Source: Arboricoccus pini
GTDB taxonomy: Bacteria; Pseudomonadota; Alphaproteobacteria; Geminicoccales; Geminicoccaceae
Assembly (NCBI RefSeq): GCF_900187945.1
Contig: NZ_FYEH01000001.1
Location: 536,307 to 600,306, forward strand
Length of the DNA stretch: 64,000 nucleotides
Reading direction: 5' to 3'
Of the stretch, positions 27,716 to 36,839 are shown in pieces. Made by a program: the position numbers and the translations under genes. Each line of letters starts with the position of its first letter. Position 1 is the first letter of the stretch. The notes below the pieces were generated by a model. It saw nothing but the letters and a program-made list of their open reading frames with translations, was not told where the DNA came from and did no database searches.

Positions 27716-28603
27716 ATGATTGAACGTTTGAGGGCGGACGCAAGGTCCGCCATCGTCGGCGAAACGGTGCGCCCGGCAAGGCGGGACGCGAAGCGCAACG
27801 GCTGGAACGGCACGCGCGGGAGGATCGCGGCTTCGCTCCTCGTCCTGACGCTTGCGGTGGCCGGTTGTACGAAAAAGGAGGCGCCCTATATCGAGCAACC
27901 CGTCGATGACCTCTACAACAAGGCGCAAGATCAGCTGCAGCAGGGCAATTATGCTGCGGCGGCATCTGCGTTCGAGGAAGTGGACCGGCAGCATCCTTAT
28001 TCGGAATGGGCCACCCGCGCCCAGCTGATGTCGGCCTATGCCTATTACGAGGCCAACGATTACGATGCCTCGGTCGATGCGGCCCAGCGCTATATCGACC
28101 TGCATCCGGGCGCCCCGGACGTGGATTACGCCTATTATCTCATCGGCGTCGATTATTACGAGCGGATCTCGGACGTCCGGCGCGACCAGGAAATGACGCA
28201 GAAGGCTCGGGATGCCTTCAATGAGCTCATTCGCCGCTTCCCCGATTCTGATTATGCCCGCGATGCCAAGCTCAAGGTCGATCTGACGGAAGATCATCTT
28301 GCCGGCAAGGAGATGGCGATCGGGCGCTATTATCAGGATCGCGGCGAGTACGTGGCGGCCATCAACCGTTTTCGCGCCGTCCTCGAGGGCTATCAGACGA
28401 CGACGCAGGTGCCCGAGGCGTTGATGCGTCTGGTCGAATGCTATCTGGCCTTGGGTGTCCGCAATGAAGCCCAGAACGCCGCGGCCGTGCTCGGCTACAA
28501 TTTCCCCGAGACGGTCTGGTACGAGCGTGCCTATAGCCTCCTCCAGGGACAGAATCTTGAACCCAAGCGCGACCAGGGCTCGTGGCTCAGCCGGATCTTC
28601 TGA
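27716..28603 (+). CDS. bamD: Outer-membrane assembly lipoprotein BamD
   Basis: BamD is the essential TPR lipoprotein of the BAM complex that inserts beta-barrel proteins. The product has a lipobox LAVAGC (Cys51 from this start) and about five TPR-like helical repeats, with QQGNYAAAASAFEEVDRQHPYSEWA near the N terminus of the mature protein. The start is uncertain: ATG 27716 gives a 50-residue leader, far longer than needed; GTG 27769 would give an 18-residue n-region but lacks a clear ribosome site, and ATG 27695 is also in frame. recN follows 90 bases later, as in many alphaproteobacteria. Confidence 0.92.
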   Translation: MIERLRADARSAIVGETVRPARRDAKRNGWNGTRGRIAASLLVLTLAVAGCTKKEAPYIEQPVDDLYNKAQDQLQQGNYAAAASAFEEVDRQHPYSEWATRAQLMSAYAYYEANDYDASVDAAQRYIDLHPGAPDVDYAYYLIGVDYYERISDVRRDQEMTQKARDAFNELIRRFPDSDYARDAKLKVDLTEDHLAGKEMAIGRYYQDRGEYVAAINRFRAVLEGYQTTTQVPEALMRLVECYLALGVRNEAQNAAAVLGYNFPETVWYERAYSLLQGQNLEPKRDQGSWLSRIF

Positions 28604-28693
28604 TCCGGCCCGGGCATACCATCTCTGGTCCATGAGGGACCGCATCAGGCTTGCATTCATCGCGCCGCCCTTGCCGACCGGCCGAGGCTGCGC

Positions 28694-30424
28694 ATGCTGA
28701 GAGGCCTCTCGATCCGTGACATCGTCCTGATCGATCGGCTGGATCTTTCCTTCGGCGCTGGCCTTTGCGTGCTCACGGGCGAAACCGGCGCCGGCAAGTC
28801 CATCGTCCTCGACGCGCTGGGCTTGGCGTTGGGGGGGCGGGCCGACCGGGCGCTGGTCCGCCCTGGAACCAGCCAGGGCGTGGTCACCGCGGCCTTCGAG
28901 CCGCCCGTCGACCATCCGCTCTGGGAAGCGCTCAAGGAGCAGGGCCAGGAGGAAGCCGCGAGCGAGGGGCAGGTGGTGCTGCGGCGGATCCTCACCGCTG
29001 ACGGACGCAGCCGCGCCTTCGTCAATGACGAGCCGGTCTCGACCCAGTTTCTCCGCCGGCTGGGCCATTCGCTCATCGAGGTGCACGGCCAGAACGACCA
29101 GCACGAGCTGGCTTCGGGCAACCGACAGCGCTGGCTGCTCGATGCCTTCGCCGGTCAGGAGGCGCTGGTACGCCGAACCGAGGCCGCCTATGGGGCCTGG
29201 CAGGAAGCGGCGGCGGATCGGGCGCGCCAGCACGCCCTGCTCGTCGCCGCCCGCCAGGAGGAGGATTATCTTCGTCATCGCGAGGCCGAGCTGGCCGATC
29301 TTGCCGCCGTGCCGGGCGAGGAAGGCGAACTGGCCGAGCGGCGCCAGAAATTGATGAATCGCGAGAAGCTCATGGGTGGCCTTGCAGAAGCCCAAGCACT
29401 GCTGGTCGGCAATGGCGGCGCGCGCGAGCGCCTGACCACAGCCCTTCGACGCCTCGAGCGCCAGATGGAGCCGGAGACCTCGCTCGAGGGGGCCGCCGCC
29501 GCCCTGGCTCGCGCTCTGGTGGAGCTGGACGAGGCCGAAGCCGAGCTCGAGGCCGTGGTCCGCGAAGCCGAGGACGGCGGCGACACGCTGGACGCGGTGG
29601 AAGGGCGCCTCTTCGCGTTGCGCGATGCCGCGCGCAAGCACCGCGTCGCGGCCGACGAACTGCCGGCATTGCTGGCCAAGACGCAAGCGCTCCTCGCCGG
29701 CATCGACCATGGCAGCGAGGAGCTCCTGGCGGCGGATCGTCTCGTGGCCGAACGCGAGGCCACCTATCTCGATCTGGCTCGGCACCTCAGTCAGGGCCGC
29801 GCACAGGCCGCCGAACGCCTGGCCCAGGCCGTCATGGCCGAACTCGCGCCGTTGAAACTCGAACGCACCCGCTTCAAGGTGGCCCTCCTGCCGCTGGAGC
29901 CCGCCGATATCGGGCCGGCCGGCCTCGAGCGCGTCGCCTTCGAGATCAGTACCAATCCTGGCTCGCCATTCGGACCTCTGGGCAAGATCGCCTCGGGCGG
30001 CGAACTCTCCCGCATCATGCTGGCGCTCAAGGTCGTCCTGGCCAAGCTCGGCACCGCGCCGACCATGATCTTCGACGAGGTCGATGCCGGCATCGGCGGT
30101 GCCGTCGCCGACGCCGTTGGCCAGCGGCTCAGCCGGTTGGCGGAGGAGCGCCAGATCCTGGTCGTCACCCACGCCCCCCAGGTGGCGGCTCGCGGCGGCC
30201 TGCACCTGACCGTCGCCAAGGAAAACCTCGTCGACGGCAACGTGCGCGTCCTCGTCCGCACCCTCGCCCCGGCCGAGCGACCAGCCGAAATCGCCCGCAT
30301 GCTGGCCGGCGCCCGAATCACCGAAGCGGCCCTCGCAGCAGCCAATAGCCTGCTCGAACAGACGATAGCCCCGGCACAGCCCGAAACGACAACCAGCCCA
30401 AAGAAACCTCTCGCATCGCATTGA
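28694..30424 (+). CDS. recN: DNA repair ATPase RecN
   Basis: RecN is an SMC-like protein acting in double-strand break repair. The 576-residue product has the N-terminal Walker A GETGAGKS, a central coiled-coil region (about 170-370), and the C-terminal ABC signature SGGELSRIMLALKVVLA with Walker B MIFDEVDAGIGG. The length is normal. No LexA-type box was identified in the 90-base gap to bamD. ligA, a frequent downstream neighbour, is not present. Confidence 0.95.
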   Translation: MLRGLSIRDIVLIDRLDLSFGAGLCVLTGETGAGKSIVLDALGLALGGRADRALVRPGTSQGVVTAAFEPPVDHPLWEALKEQGQEEAASEGQVVLRRILTADGRSRAFVNDEPVSTQFLRRLGHSLIEVHGQNDQHELASGNRQRWLLDAFAGQEALVRRTEAAYGAWQEAAADRARQHALLVAARQEEDYLRHREAELADLAAVPGEEGELAERRQKLMNREKLMGGLAEAQALLVGNGGARERLTTALRRLERQMEPETSLEGAAAALARALVELDEAEAELEAVVREAEDGGDTLDAVEGRLFALRDAARKHRVAADELPALLAKTQALLAGIDHGSEELLAADRLVAEREATYLDLARHLSQGRAQAAERLAQAVMAELAPLKLERTRFKVALLPLEPADIGPAGLERVAFEISTNPGSPFGPLGKIASGGELSRIMLALKVVLAKLGTAPTMIFDEVDAGIGGAVADAVGQRLSRLAEERQILVVTHAPQVAARGGLHLTVAKENLVDGNVRVLVRTLAPAERPAEIARMLAGARITEAALAAANSLLEQTIAPAQPETTTSPKKPLASH

Positions 30425-30443
30425 GGGCGGTTTGGATGAGGAT

Positions 30444-30481
30444 GCCTCCGGCGGCCAGGGGGCACCGCCCCCTGGACCCGG
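30444..30481. repeat. REP-like hairpin element, copy A
   Basis: Contains the hairpin CCAGGGGG-CACCG-CCCCCTGG (30455-30475) preceded by GCCTCCGGCGG. It lies between the convergent ends of recN and the next gene. A second copy at 31384-31422 differs at paired stem positions, showing that the hairpin is conserved. Confidence 0.75.
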
Positions 30482-30533
30482 GTTGGTGCGGGGTTGTTGG
30501 TGCGGGTGAGGAATGAGTCTTACCCGGCCACCA

Positions 30534-31304
30534 TCACGAGGGCGGGCCGGTCCCGTAGCGGCCGATCTTCCTCGCACCCTGCAAGCGTATCGCCGCCTGC
30601 ATGCTCTCCGCCGGCCGCTCGTGCCAGTACCGCGCCACACCTCGCGCCACCGCCTCCAGGCGCAACGCCGGCAAGGCGTTCGGACCAAGGCCCGTACCCA
30701 TCCGCTCCGCTTCCGACGCCAGCTTGTCCGCCAGCCGGTTCAACTCAGCCCGGTTGTCCCGCGCCACCCGGCGCAGATCGGCCAGGGCCAGCGCTTCCGC
30801 TTCCTCCCGGTGCTCGGGTATCGCCGCGCAATGGCTCCAGTCGCCCGGCGGCTGGCGCGGCTCGGCCGGCGGTGCGGCCTCGCGACGCTCGGGCCTGGGC
30901 TGCGTCTCGCGCGCGGCGGCCTCGGCCCGGGCGACGAAGCGCTCGGCCATGCTCCGCGCCGGATCGCGGCCCCTGTTCTGCTCATGGAGGACGAACATGG
31001 CGACCCGCATGTCGCCCGTCTCCAGACCCATCTCCAGGATGGAGAGCGCCAGGGGTGCCAGCCGGGCGATGCGCTCCTCATAAGGGAGCGATGCCACCGC
31101 GCTGTAATGCCGAAGCAGCTCCTGGAATTCCTCATCCCGGAGCAGCTTCTCGACTTCCATGACGGGCACGCGATTGACGAGCGCCATCTCCTGGGCGGTA
31201 CGTCCGGCCGCCATGGCCTGGGCCGTGCGCCGGCGGTCGCGCCTGGCCCAGAAGGGATAGCGGCGCCGTGGCGGCTTGGTGGCGAGGCGATCGGTCCAGT
31301 CCAT
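30534..31304 (-). CDS. Hypothetical protein with HTH-like and Glu/Arg-rich helical regions
   Basis: From ATG 31304 the product is 256 residues; a TTG at 31340 would add 12. I do not recognise the family. The N-terminal third is basic (KPPRRRYPFWARRDRRR) and contains TAQEMALVNRVPVMEVEKLL, which could form a helix-turn-helix. The middle is helical; the C-terminal half is a low-complexity Ala/Glu/Arg/Pro stretch ending in a basic segment. No signal peptide or membrane segment is visible. GC-rich third positions on this strand and isolation between two REP-like elements support a real gene. DNA binding is only a guess. Confidence 0.65.
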   Translation of the reverse strand: MDWTDRLATKPPRRRYPFWARRDRRRTAQAMAAGRTAQEMALVNRVPVMEVEKLLRDEEFQELLRHYSAVASLPYEERIARLAPLALSILEMGLETGDMRVAMFVLHEQNRGRDPARSMAERFVARAEAAARETQPRPERREAAPPAEPRQPPGDWSHCAAIPEHREEAEALALADLRRVARDNRAELNRLADKLASEAERMGTGLGPNALPALRLEAVARGVARYWHERPAESMQAAIRLQGARKIGRYGTGPPS

Positions 31305-31383
31305 GGGGTCTACTGTACAAGGAATATAGTCCTTGAGCAACCGGTCTCATGCGCTGCCCGCTGTCCGCCCCACCCCATCGCCC

Positions 31384-31422
31384 CCCAGGTCCAGGAGGCG
31401 GTGCCTCCTGGTCGCCGAAGGC
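31384..31422. repeat. REP-like hairpin element, copy B (inverted relative to copy A)
   Basis: On the plus strand CCAGGAGG-CGGTG-CCTCCTGG (31391-31411); its reverse complement matches copy A over 38 bases with four differences, two of which are a compensating G-C to A-T change in the stem. It lies just past the 3' end of the LOG-family gene. Confidence 0.75.
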
Positions 31423-31426
31423 CCTC

Positions 31427-32326
31427 CTAGCCGTGGCTTTCCGCATAATGGTCTTCGATGACTTTCCAGGCTTCCTCGGCGCTTTCGACGAAGCTGAAGA
31501 TGGAGAGGTCAGCTTCGTTGATCATGCCGTATTCGACCATGGCCTCGAAATCGATGACCTTGGTCCAGTAGGCGCGATCGAAGAGCAGGACGGGGAGGGG
31601 GCGGGCCTTGCCGGTCTGGATGAGGCAAAGGGTTTCGAAGAGTTCGTCCATGGTGCCGAAGCCACCAGGGAAGGCGACAAGGGCTCGCGCCCGGGTCAGG
31701 AGATGCATTTTGCGCATCGAGAAATAGTGGAACTGGAAGCAGAGTTCCGGGGTGACGAAGGGGTTGGGTGCCTGTTCGTGCGGCAGGACGATATTATGGC
31801 CGATGCTGACGCCGCCTGCGAGGGCGGCCCCTTCATTGGCGGCCTGCATGATGCCCGGACCGCCGCCAGTGACGATGACGTAGCGTTGCCGGCCGTTTTC
31901 GTCGCGCGATTGCGAGACCAGGCGGGCGAAGTCGCGGGCACGGTCGTAATTATGCGCGAGGGCTTCGGCACGCCTTGCCGCGGCTGCGGCGTGACGGAGC
32001 CGCAAATCGTCGGGTGCCGCCTCGGCCTGAGCGGCGGCTTCCTGCCGGCGGGCGCGGGCCTGGGCCGGCTCATGAATGCGCGCGCTGCCGAACACGACGA
32101 TCGTCGAGGTTATGCCCTGGGCCTGCAACTCGAGCTCGGGTTTGAGGAGCTCCAATTGCACACGGACGGGCCGTAATTCGTCGCGCAATAGAAATTCGGG
32201 ATCGGCGAACGCCAGCTTATAAGTGGGCGCGCGGGTCTGCGGCGTATCGAGTTGTTGCTTGGCTCGGCCGGCATCCTCGCGAGCGGAGGGCAGGTTGATA
32301 TGCCGATGATCGTCAGAGATGGGCAA
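31427..32326 (-). CDS. LOG-family (TIGR00730-like) nucleotide phosphoribohydrolase-type protein
   Basis: The 299-residue product belongs to the Rossmann-fold LOG family, whose members include cytokinin-activating nucleoside 5'-monophosphate phosphoribohydrolases and bacterial PpnN-like enzymes. The diagnostic PGGFGTMDELFE motif (PGGxGTxxE) and the TGGGPGIMQAANEGA loop are both present. The N-terminal 80 residues ahead of the Rossmann core are extra compared with short plant-type LOG proteins. The only start that keeps the full N terminus is TTG 32326, with a weak ribosome site, so the start is uncertain. Substrate cannot be read from sequence. Confidence 0.85.
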   Translation of the reverse strand: MPISDDHRHINLPSAREDAGRAKQQLDTPQTRAPTYKLAFADPEFLLRDELRPVRVQLELLKPELELQAQGITSTIVVFGSARIHEPAQARARRQEAAAQAEAAPDDLRLRHAAAAARRAEALAHNYDRARDFARLVSQSRDENGRQRYVIVTGGGPGIMQAANEGAALAGGVSIGHNIVLPHEQAPNPFVTPELCFQFHYFSMRKMHLLTRARALVAFPGGFGTMDELFETLCLIQTGKARPLPVLLFDRAYWTKVIDFEAMVEYGMINEADLSIFSFVESAEEAWKVIEDHYAESHG

Positions 32327-32637
32327 AAGAACGGTCCGTGTTTGGGGGCGGATACGCCGCTGATCCCGGAGCAGCGGTAGCCTTGGCTGATTCGTCAGGA
32401 ACGTAGAGAGGACGGAGATCAGGTTACTGCCAGAAATCTACCAGAAAGTTACCGCCGGCACGATCTCCGGTCCTGCGGTAAGGGCGCGGACACACGTCGT
32501 TGCTGTAGCCAGGCGCCCGCAAGGCGATGCCATTCAGGGGGCGGCGTCCCCCGGGTGTGGGAAACGACATGGAGCCTCAGCGATGTTGTCGCTGAGGCTC
32601 CATGTCGGCGTCGGTGATGAGGCGGAAGGGCGGCCGA
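32327..32637. other. Intergenic region between LOG-family gene and phasin gene
   Basis: Contains the phasin terminator (32565-32607) and next to it a degenerate third relative of the REP-like hairpin (CAGGGGGCGGCGTCCCCCGG, 32535-32554). The promoter of the LOG-family gene should also lie here. No gene is seen. Confidence 0.6.
32565..32607 (-). terminator. Intrinsic terminator of the phasin gene
   Basis: Perfect 19-base stem (32565-32583 with 32589-32607) and a 5-base loop, read on the minus strand into TTTCCC. It begins 31 bases past the phasin stop. The very long stem suggests strong termination or transcript protection. Confidence 0.8.
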
Positions 32638-33009
32638 TCAGGCGGCCATGGTCTTCACACCGTCGAAATTGGCGCTCGCACGCTTGACGAAGAGATCGAC
32701 GACGTCGTTTTGCGCCTTCATCCCCATGTCCATGGCTTCCTTGACATCGGCAAGCGCCTTTTCGATCGCGGCCTTGGCGTCGTCGACATAGGACTGGGGC
32801 AGCTTCTTGCCGTCGAAGCCCTTCATGAGGGCCTCAGCCTTGGCGAAGCTTTCCTTGACGGTCTCGACCTGACGTTTGGCCAGGGTCTGGGAGAAGTCGA
32901 ACATAATCTTCTGCGCGGCAACGCAGGTTTCGATGTTCGACTTATAGAGTGCCAGGACCGATTCAATGTCGAACTTCGGTGCGTAGGAAGGATTGTTGAT
33001 TGTGGCCAC
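32638..33009 (-). CDS. Phasin family protein (polyhydroxyalkanoate granule coat)
   Basis: Phasins coat polyhydroxyalkanoate storage granules. The 123-residue helical product has the Phasin_2-type pattern: FDIESVLALYKSNIETCVAAQKIMFDFSQ near the N terminus, then KRQVETVKESFAKAEALM and a final amphipathic helix. GTG 33009 is chosen because GGAG lies upstream on the minus strand and homology begins there; the open frame upstream to 33291 has none. It is followed by a strong terminator and preceded by TGC-N3-GCA boxes like those bound by the PHA regulator PhaR. The presence of a phasin implies that the organism stores PHA. Confidence 0.85.
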   Translation of the reverse strand: MATINNPSYAPKFDIESVLALYKSNIETCVAAQKIMFDFSQTLAKRQVETVKESFAKAEALMKGFDGKKLPQSYVDDAKAAIEKALADVKEAMDMGMKAQNDVVDLFVKRASANFDGVKTMAA

Positions 33010-33041
33010 GAGAGGCTCCGGAGATTTTGGTTGATCGTTTG

Positions 33042-33103
33042 CTGCGATGCACAAACAGGTATGACCGTTTCCTGATAGGTGCAAGATATATGATGCGTTG
33101 CAG
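33042..33103. promoter_or_regulatory. Two TGC-N3-GCA boxes upstream of phasin (PhaR-like sites)
   Basis: CTGC-GAT-GCAC at 33042-33052 and ATGC-GTT-GCAG at 33093-33103 each match 7 of 8 bases of CTGC-N3-GCAG, a consensus described for PhaR repressors in Rhodobacter-type bacteria. They lie about 35 and 85 bases upstream of the phasin start. Assignment rests on motif likeness alone. Confidence 0.4.
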
Positions 33104-33280
33104 CATGAAGGTGTTCCGTCAGGCCTAGCTGGCGAACGCGGGCCTCGCCCTGTGATAAAAGATGAAAACATCGATTCATGCATCAATATGTCGCATACGA
33201 CATATTCGCGCGGCGCACGCATCTGGACCTTCGCCGGGATTGCTCTATCCCCATGCAGGAACGATGTCGGGAGTGATGCA

Positions 33281-34048
33281 TTGGTCCACACTATTTACGG
33301 CCTCAAAGGCTACACCATCGGTGCCGCCGATGGTGACATCGGCAGCGTCAGCGATGCGCTGTTTGACGACCAGACCTCCCTCATCCGCTGGTGGGTTGTC
33401 GACACGGGCCACTGGCTGCCGGGGCGCAAGGTACTATTGCCGCCCGCCGCCTTTAGTCCACCCGACGATGCGAGCAAGCGGCTGCCGACTTCGCTGACCA
33501 AGGCGCAGATCGAGGCCAGCCCTGACATCCTGACGGACAAGCCCGTCGACCGGCAGATCGAGGAGGCGATCAGCCGCCATTACGCCTGGGACCCCTACAG
33601 CATTGGCGACGTCCCGGCCTTTATTGCTCCCTGGGGCACGGCTGCGATCGGCGCCATCACGCCCGAGCATGACGAGAAGGATGCCGTGGCACAGGAGCTG
33701 GAAGTGGAAGCCGGCGAGAATGTCGATCCACATTTGCGGAGCGCGGCGGCGATCCTTGGCTATTACGTCAACGCGGCCGATGGCGAATTCGGCCATGTCG
33801 AGGACCTGGTCGTGGCCGACGGTCTGAACCGCCTGACCCACGTCGTCGTCGATACACGCAACTGGCTGCCGGGCCGCAAGGTCGTCCTACCCATCAAGAA
33901 GTTCAAGGCTGTGGACTGGTTCGAGCAGACGATCGCCACCGAGTTCACCCGCCAGCAGATCGAGAACGGTCCCGAGTTCGACCCCGGCAAGCCTCTCGAC
34001 GAGGCCGACGCCGAGAAGGCCGATCATGTGGGCTACTGGCGCCTCTGA
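33281..34048 (+). CDS. Tandem PRC-barrel domain protein
   Basis: The 255-residue product has two PRC-barrel domains in tandem (about 1-75 and 145-220), each with the same core: VVDTGHWLPGRKVLLP and VVDTRNWLPGRKVVLP. PRC-barrels occur in photosynthetic reaction centre subunit H and in RNA-processing and stress proteins; the function here is unknown. TTG 33281 is preferred because GGGAG lies at 33269-33273 and the domain starts immediately (VHTIYGLKGYTIGAADG); ATG 33188 would add 31 unrelated residues. It is divergent from the phasin gene. The two repeats suggest an internal duplication. Confidence 0.8.
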   Translation: MVHTIYGLKGYTIGAADGDIGSVSDALFDDQTSLIRWWVVDTGHWLPGRKVLLPPAAFSPPDDASKRLPTSLTKAQIEASPDILTDKPVDRQIEEAISRHYAWDPYSIGDVPAFIAPWGTAAIGAITPEHDEKDAVAQELEVEAGENVDPHLRSAAAILGYYVNAADGEFGHVEDLVVADGLNRLTHVVVDTRNWLPGRKVVLPIKKFKAVDWFEQTIATEFTRQQIENGPEFDPGKPLDEADAEKADHVGYWRL

Positions 34049-34095
34049 GCCCCTGCTCAAGCAGCCCCGAGGGGCGGTAGCCGTCGAACCCCGGC

Positions 34096-34473
34096 TCAGC
34101 GCACGGGGATGCCGGCGTGGGCCAAAGTGGCGAGGCTGGCGTCGACGACCGGCTTGCTGCGCGGGTTTGGCGGGGTCTGCATGCAGACGGGCCCTGCTTC
34201 CTGCACGGCATAGCTGATGGCGGCATTCTGCGCACTGGTGAGCGAGCCCGCCCGGGAATAGGGCGTGGCCAGGTCAAGGGCGCTGCTATAGGCGGCACAG
34301 GCGTCAGTGATGCTGGTGCCGGGCGGCAGCGGCGAGGTGAGATTGGCGGTGCGCCGGCCGGCGATGGTGCCCGAGGAAAGGTTGCCGTTGCTCGGCTCTT
34401 CGCTCGAGCAGGCGGCCAGGCAGAGGGCGGCCAGGAGCATCGCCCGACCGGGCATTCGGTTCGCCAATGCCAT
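34096..34473 (-). CDS. Small lipoprotein downstream of uvrB
   Basis: A 125-residue protein with a clear lipoprotein signal, AMLLAALCLAAC, giving lipidated Cys22. The mature part is short, with SDACAAYSSAL-like (ITDACAAYSSALDLATPYSR) and a pair of later Cys/Pro-rich residues (GPVCMQTPPNP). I do not recognise the family. Its ATG begins 2 bases after the uvrB stop, so it should be co-transcribed with uvrB, an odd partner for a lipoprotein. Confidence 0.72.
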   Translation of the reverse strand: MALANRMPGRAMLLAALCLAACSSEEPSNGNLSSGTIAGRRTANLTSPLPPGTSITDACAAYSSALDLATPYSRAGSLTSAQNAAISYAVQEAGPVCMQTPPNPRSKPVVDASLATLAHAGIPVR

Positions 34474-34475
34474 TT

Positions 34476-36692
34476 TCAGTCGCCCGCCGGGCCGCCGGCG
34501 CGCTGGCGTTTCTGACTTTTGGCCATGCGGCGCTTTTCCTCGCGCAGATTGCGCTTTTGCGGTTTGAGATAGGTGGCGTCGTCGCGGCGCACGAGGGGTG
34601 TTCCTCCCTTGGTGGCGGGCAGGCCAAGCTCGCCCTCTTCCAGGCGACGGATCTCGTCGCGAATAGCGGCGGCCTCCTCGAATTCGAGATTGGCGGCTGC
34701 CTCCCGCATCTTTTTCTCCAACTCGCCTACGTAGGCCTGGAGGGTCATGCCATTCATCGATTGCGGCGCGTCTTCGCCAAGATCGACGGTGACATAGTCG
34801 CGCTCGGCCACCGATTGAAGAATGTCATTTATCCTGGTGCGCACGCTCGTGGGCGTGATGCCGTGCGCCTCGTTCCAGGCCGTCTGCTTGGCGCGGCGGC
34901 GCTCCGTCTCGTCCATGGCTGCCTTTAGGCTGCGTGTCATCGTATCGGCATAGAGGATGACGCGGCCCTCGGCGTTACGCGCCGCCCGGCCGATGGTCTG
35001 GACCAGCGATGTCTCGGAGCGGAGATAGCCCTCCTTGTCGGCATCCAGGATGGCAACCAGGCCGCATTCGGGAATGTCCAGGCCCTCGCGCAGGAGATTG
35101 ATGCCGATCAGGATGTCGAACTTGCCGAGCCTGAGGTCGCGGATGATTTCGATGCGCTCCAGCGTGTCGATGTCGGAATGGAGGTAGCGGACGCGCACCC
35201 CCTGTTCGTGGAGATATTCGGTGAGATCCTCGGCCATGCGCTTGGTCAAGGTCGTAACCAGGACGCGATAGCCTTTCTCGTGCGCCGTCCGGCATTCGGC
35301 CAGCAGATCGTCCACCTGGTGCTCGACGGGGCGCACCTCGACCAGGGGGTCGACGAGGCCGGTCGGCCGGATCACCTGCTCGACGAAAACGCCACCGGTC
35401 TGGGCCAGTTCCCAGGGGCCGGGTGTCGCGGAAACGAGGATGGTTTGCGGTCGCATCGCGTCCCACTCCTCGAACTTGAGCGGTCGGTTATCGATGCAGC
35501 AGGGCAGGCGGAAGCCGAATTCCGAGAGAGTCGATTTACGCTGGAAGTCGCCTTTGTACATGCCGCCTACCTGCGGCACGGCCACATGGCTCTCGTCGAC
35601 GAAGAGAAGCGCATGGGGCGGGATATACTCAAAGAGCGTGGGCGGCGGCTCGCCCGGCTTGCGGCCGGTTAGAAGTCGCGAATAGTTCTCGATCCCCGAG
35701 CATGAGCCGGTGGTCAAGATCATCTCGATGTCAGAGGTTGTGCGCTGCTCCAACCGCTCCGCCTCCAGCAGCTTGCCGGCGTTGCGGAACTCCTCCAGCC
35801 GTTCCTTCAGCTCCTTCTTCATGGCCTCGACCGTGTCGCGCAGCGTGGGCCTTGGCGTTACATAGTGGCTGTTGGGATAGAGGCGGATCTGCTCGAGCTT
35901 GCCCTGGCGCTGCCCGGTCAGGGGATCGAATTCGAAGATGGTCTCGATCTCGTCGCCGAACATCGAGATCCGCCAGGCGCGGTCTTCCATGTGAGCCGGG
36001 AAGATCTCGATGACGTCGCCCTTGGCGCGAAACGACCCGCGGGCGAAGTCGATCTCGTTGCGGCGATATTGCAGCTCGACCAGAGCGCGCAAGAGCTTCT
36101 GGCGCTCGACCGTCTGGCCGGCCTTGAGGTTGAGCGTCATGCGCGCATAGGTCTCGGGCGAGCCGATACCGTAGATGCAGGAGACCGAGGCCACGATGAT
36201 GACGTCGTCGCGCTCGAACAAAGCGCGCGTCGCCGAGTGGCGCATGCGGTCGATCTGCTCGTTGATCGCGCTCGTCTTCTCGATATAGGTGTCCGAGCGC
36301 GGCACGTAGGCCTCGGGCTGGTAATAGTCGTAATAGCTGACGAAATACTCGACCGAATTGTTGGGGAAGAAGGATTTCATCTCCCCATAGAGCTGGGCCG
36401 CCAGGATCTTGTTGGGAGCCAGGATGATGGCCGGCCGCTGCAGATTCTGGATGACGTGCGCCATCGTGAAGGTCTTGCCCGAGCCGGTGACGCCTAGGAG
36501 CACCTGCTCGCGTTCGCCGCGCCTCAGGCCTTCGGTCAACTCGGCTATCGCCTGCGGCTGGTCGCCGGCCGGCTCATAGTCGGAGACGATCTCGAAAGCG
36601 CGGCCGCCTTCCGGGCGGTCGCTCGCATCGGCGGCGCTGGCCAGCGAACGGAGCTGATCAAGGACAAGGCTGGTTTCGGGCTGTTCGCTCAT
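34476..36692 (-). CDS. uvrB: UvrABC excision nuclease subunit B
   Basis: UvrB is the damage-verifying helicase-like subunit of nucleotide excision repair. The product (738 residues from ATG 36692) has the Walker A GVTGSGKT (67-74), the beta-hairpin region [12 protein letters not shown], the DEAD-type [18 protein letters not shown], helicase motif V/VI segments ([22 protein letters not shown]) and a C-terminal UVR domain (about 655-690). The frame is open 17 codons further upstream, but MSEQPETS is the better start, with GGAAA ahead of it. It is divergent from the MFS gene, with 147 bases between their starts. Confidence 0.96.
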   Translation of the reverse strand: MSEQPETSLVLDQLRSLASAADASDRPEGGRAFEIVSDYEPAGDQPQAIAELTEGLRRGEREQVLLGVTGSGKTFTMAHVIQNLQRPAIILAPNKILAAQLYGEMKSFFPNNSVEYFVSYYDYYQPEAYVPRSDTYIEKTSAINEQIDRMRHSATRALFERDDVIIVASVSCIYGIGSPETYARMTLNLKAGQTVERQKLLRALVELQYRRNEIDFARGSFRAKGDVIEIFPAHMEDRAWRISMFGDEIETIFEFDPLTGQRQGKLEQIRLYPNSHYVTPRPTLRDTVEAMKKELKERLEEFRNAGKLLEAERLEQRTTSDIEMILTTGSCSGIENYSRLLTGRKPGEPPPTLFEYIPPHALLFVDESHVAVPQVGGMYKGDFQRKSTLSEFGFRLPCCIDNRPLKFEEWDAMRPQTILVSATPGPWELAQTGGVFVEQVIRPTGLVDPLVEVRPVEHQVDDLLAECRTAHEKGYRVLVTTLTKRMAEDLTEYLHEQGVRVRYLHSDIDTLERIEIIRDLRLGKFDILIGINLLREGLDIPECGLVAILDADKEGYLRSETSLVQTIGRAARNAEGRVILYADTMTRSLKAAMDETERRRAKQTAWNEAHGITPTSVRTRINDILQSVAERDYVTVDLGEDAPQSMNGMTLQAYVGELEKKMREAAANLEFEEAAAIRDEIRRLEEGELGLPATKGGTPLVRRDDATYLKPQKRNLREEKRRMAKSQKRQRAGGPAGD

Positions 36693-36839
36693 GGGTTTCC
36701 AAAAAGGAGTGCGACGGCCTGCGGCTCTCCAAGATGATAGCACCTAAGCCCGCGAACAAGTGTGCGTTACGGCAAAGCCCTCATACTGGACGTGGCCATC
36801 GCCCGCATGCTTCAAGGAAGCTCGCTCGATCGCCCTCTT

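Noticed and set aside
27710..30688. A 992-codon open frame on the minus strand opposite bamD and recN
   Set aside because: It lies antisense to two genes with full family motifs; in GC-rich DNA such frames arise from codon bias, and its translation has no recognisable domain.
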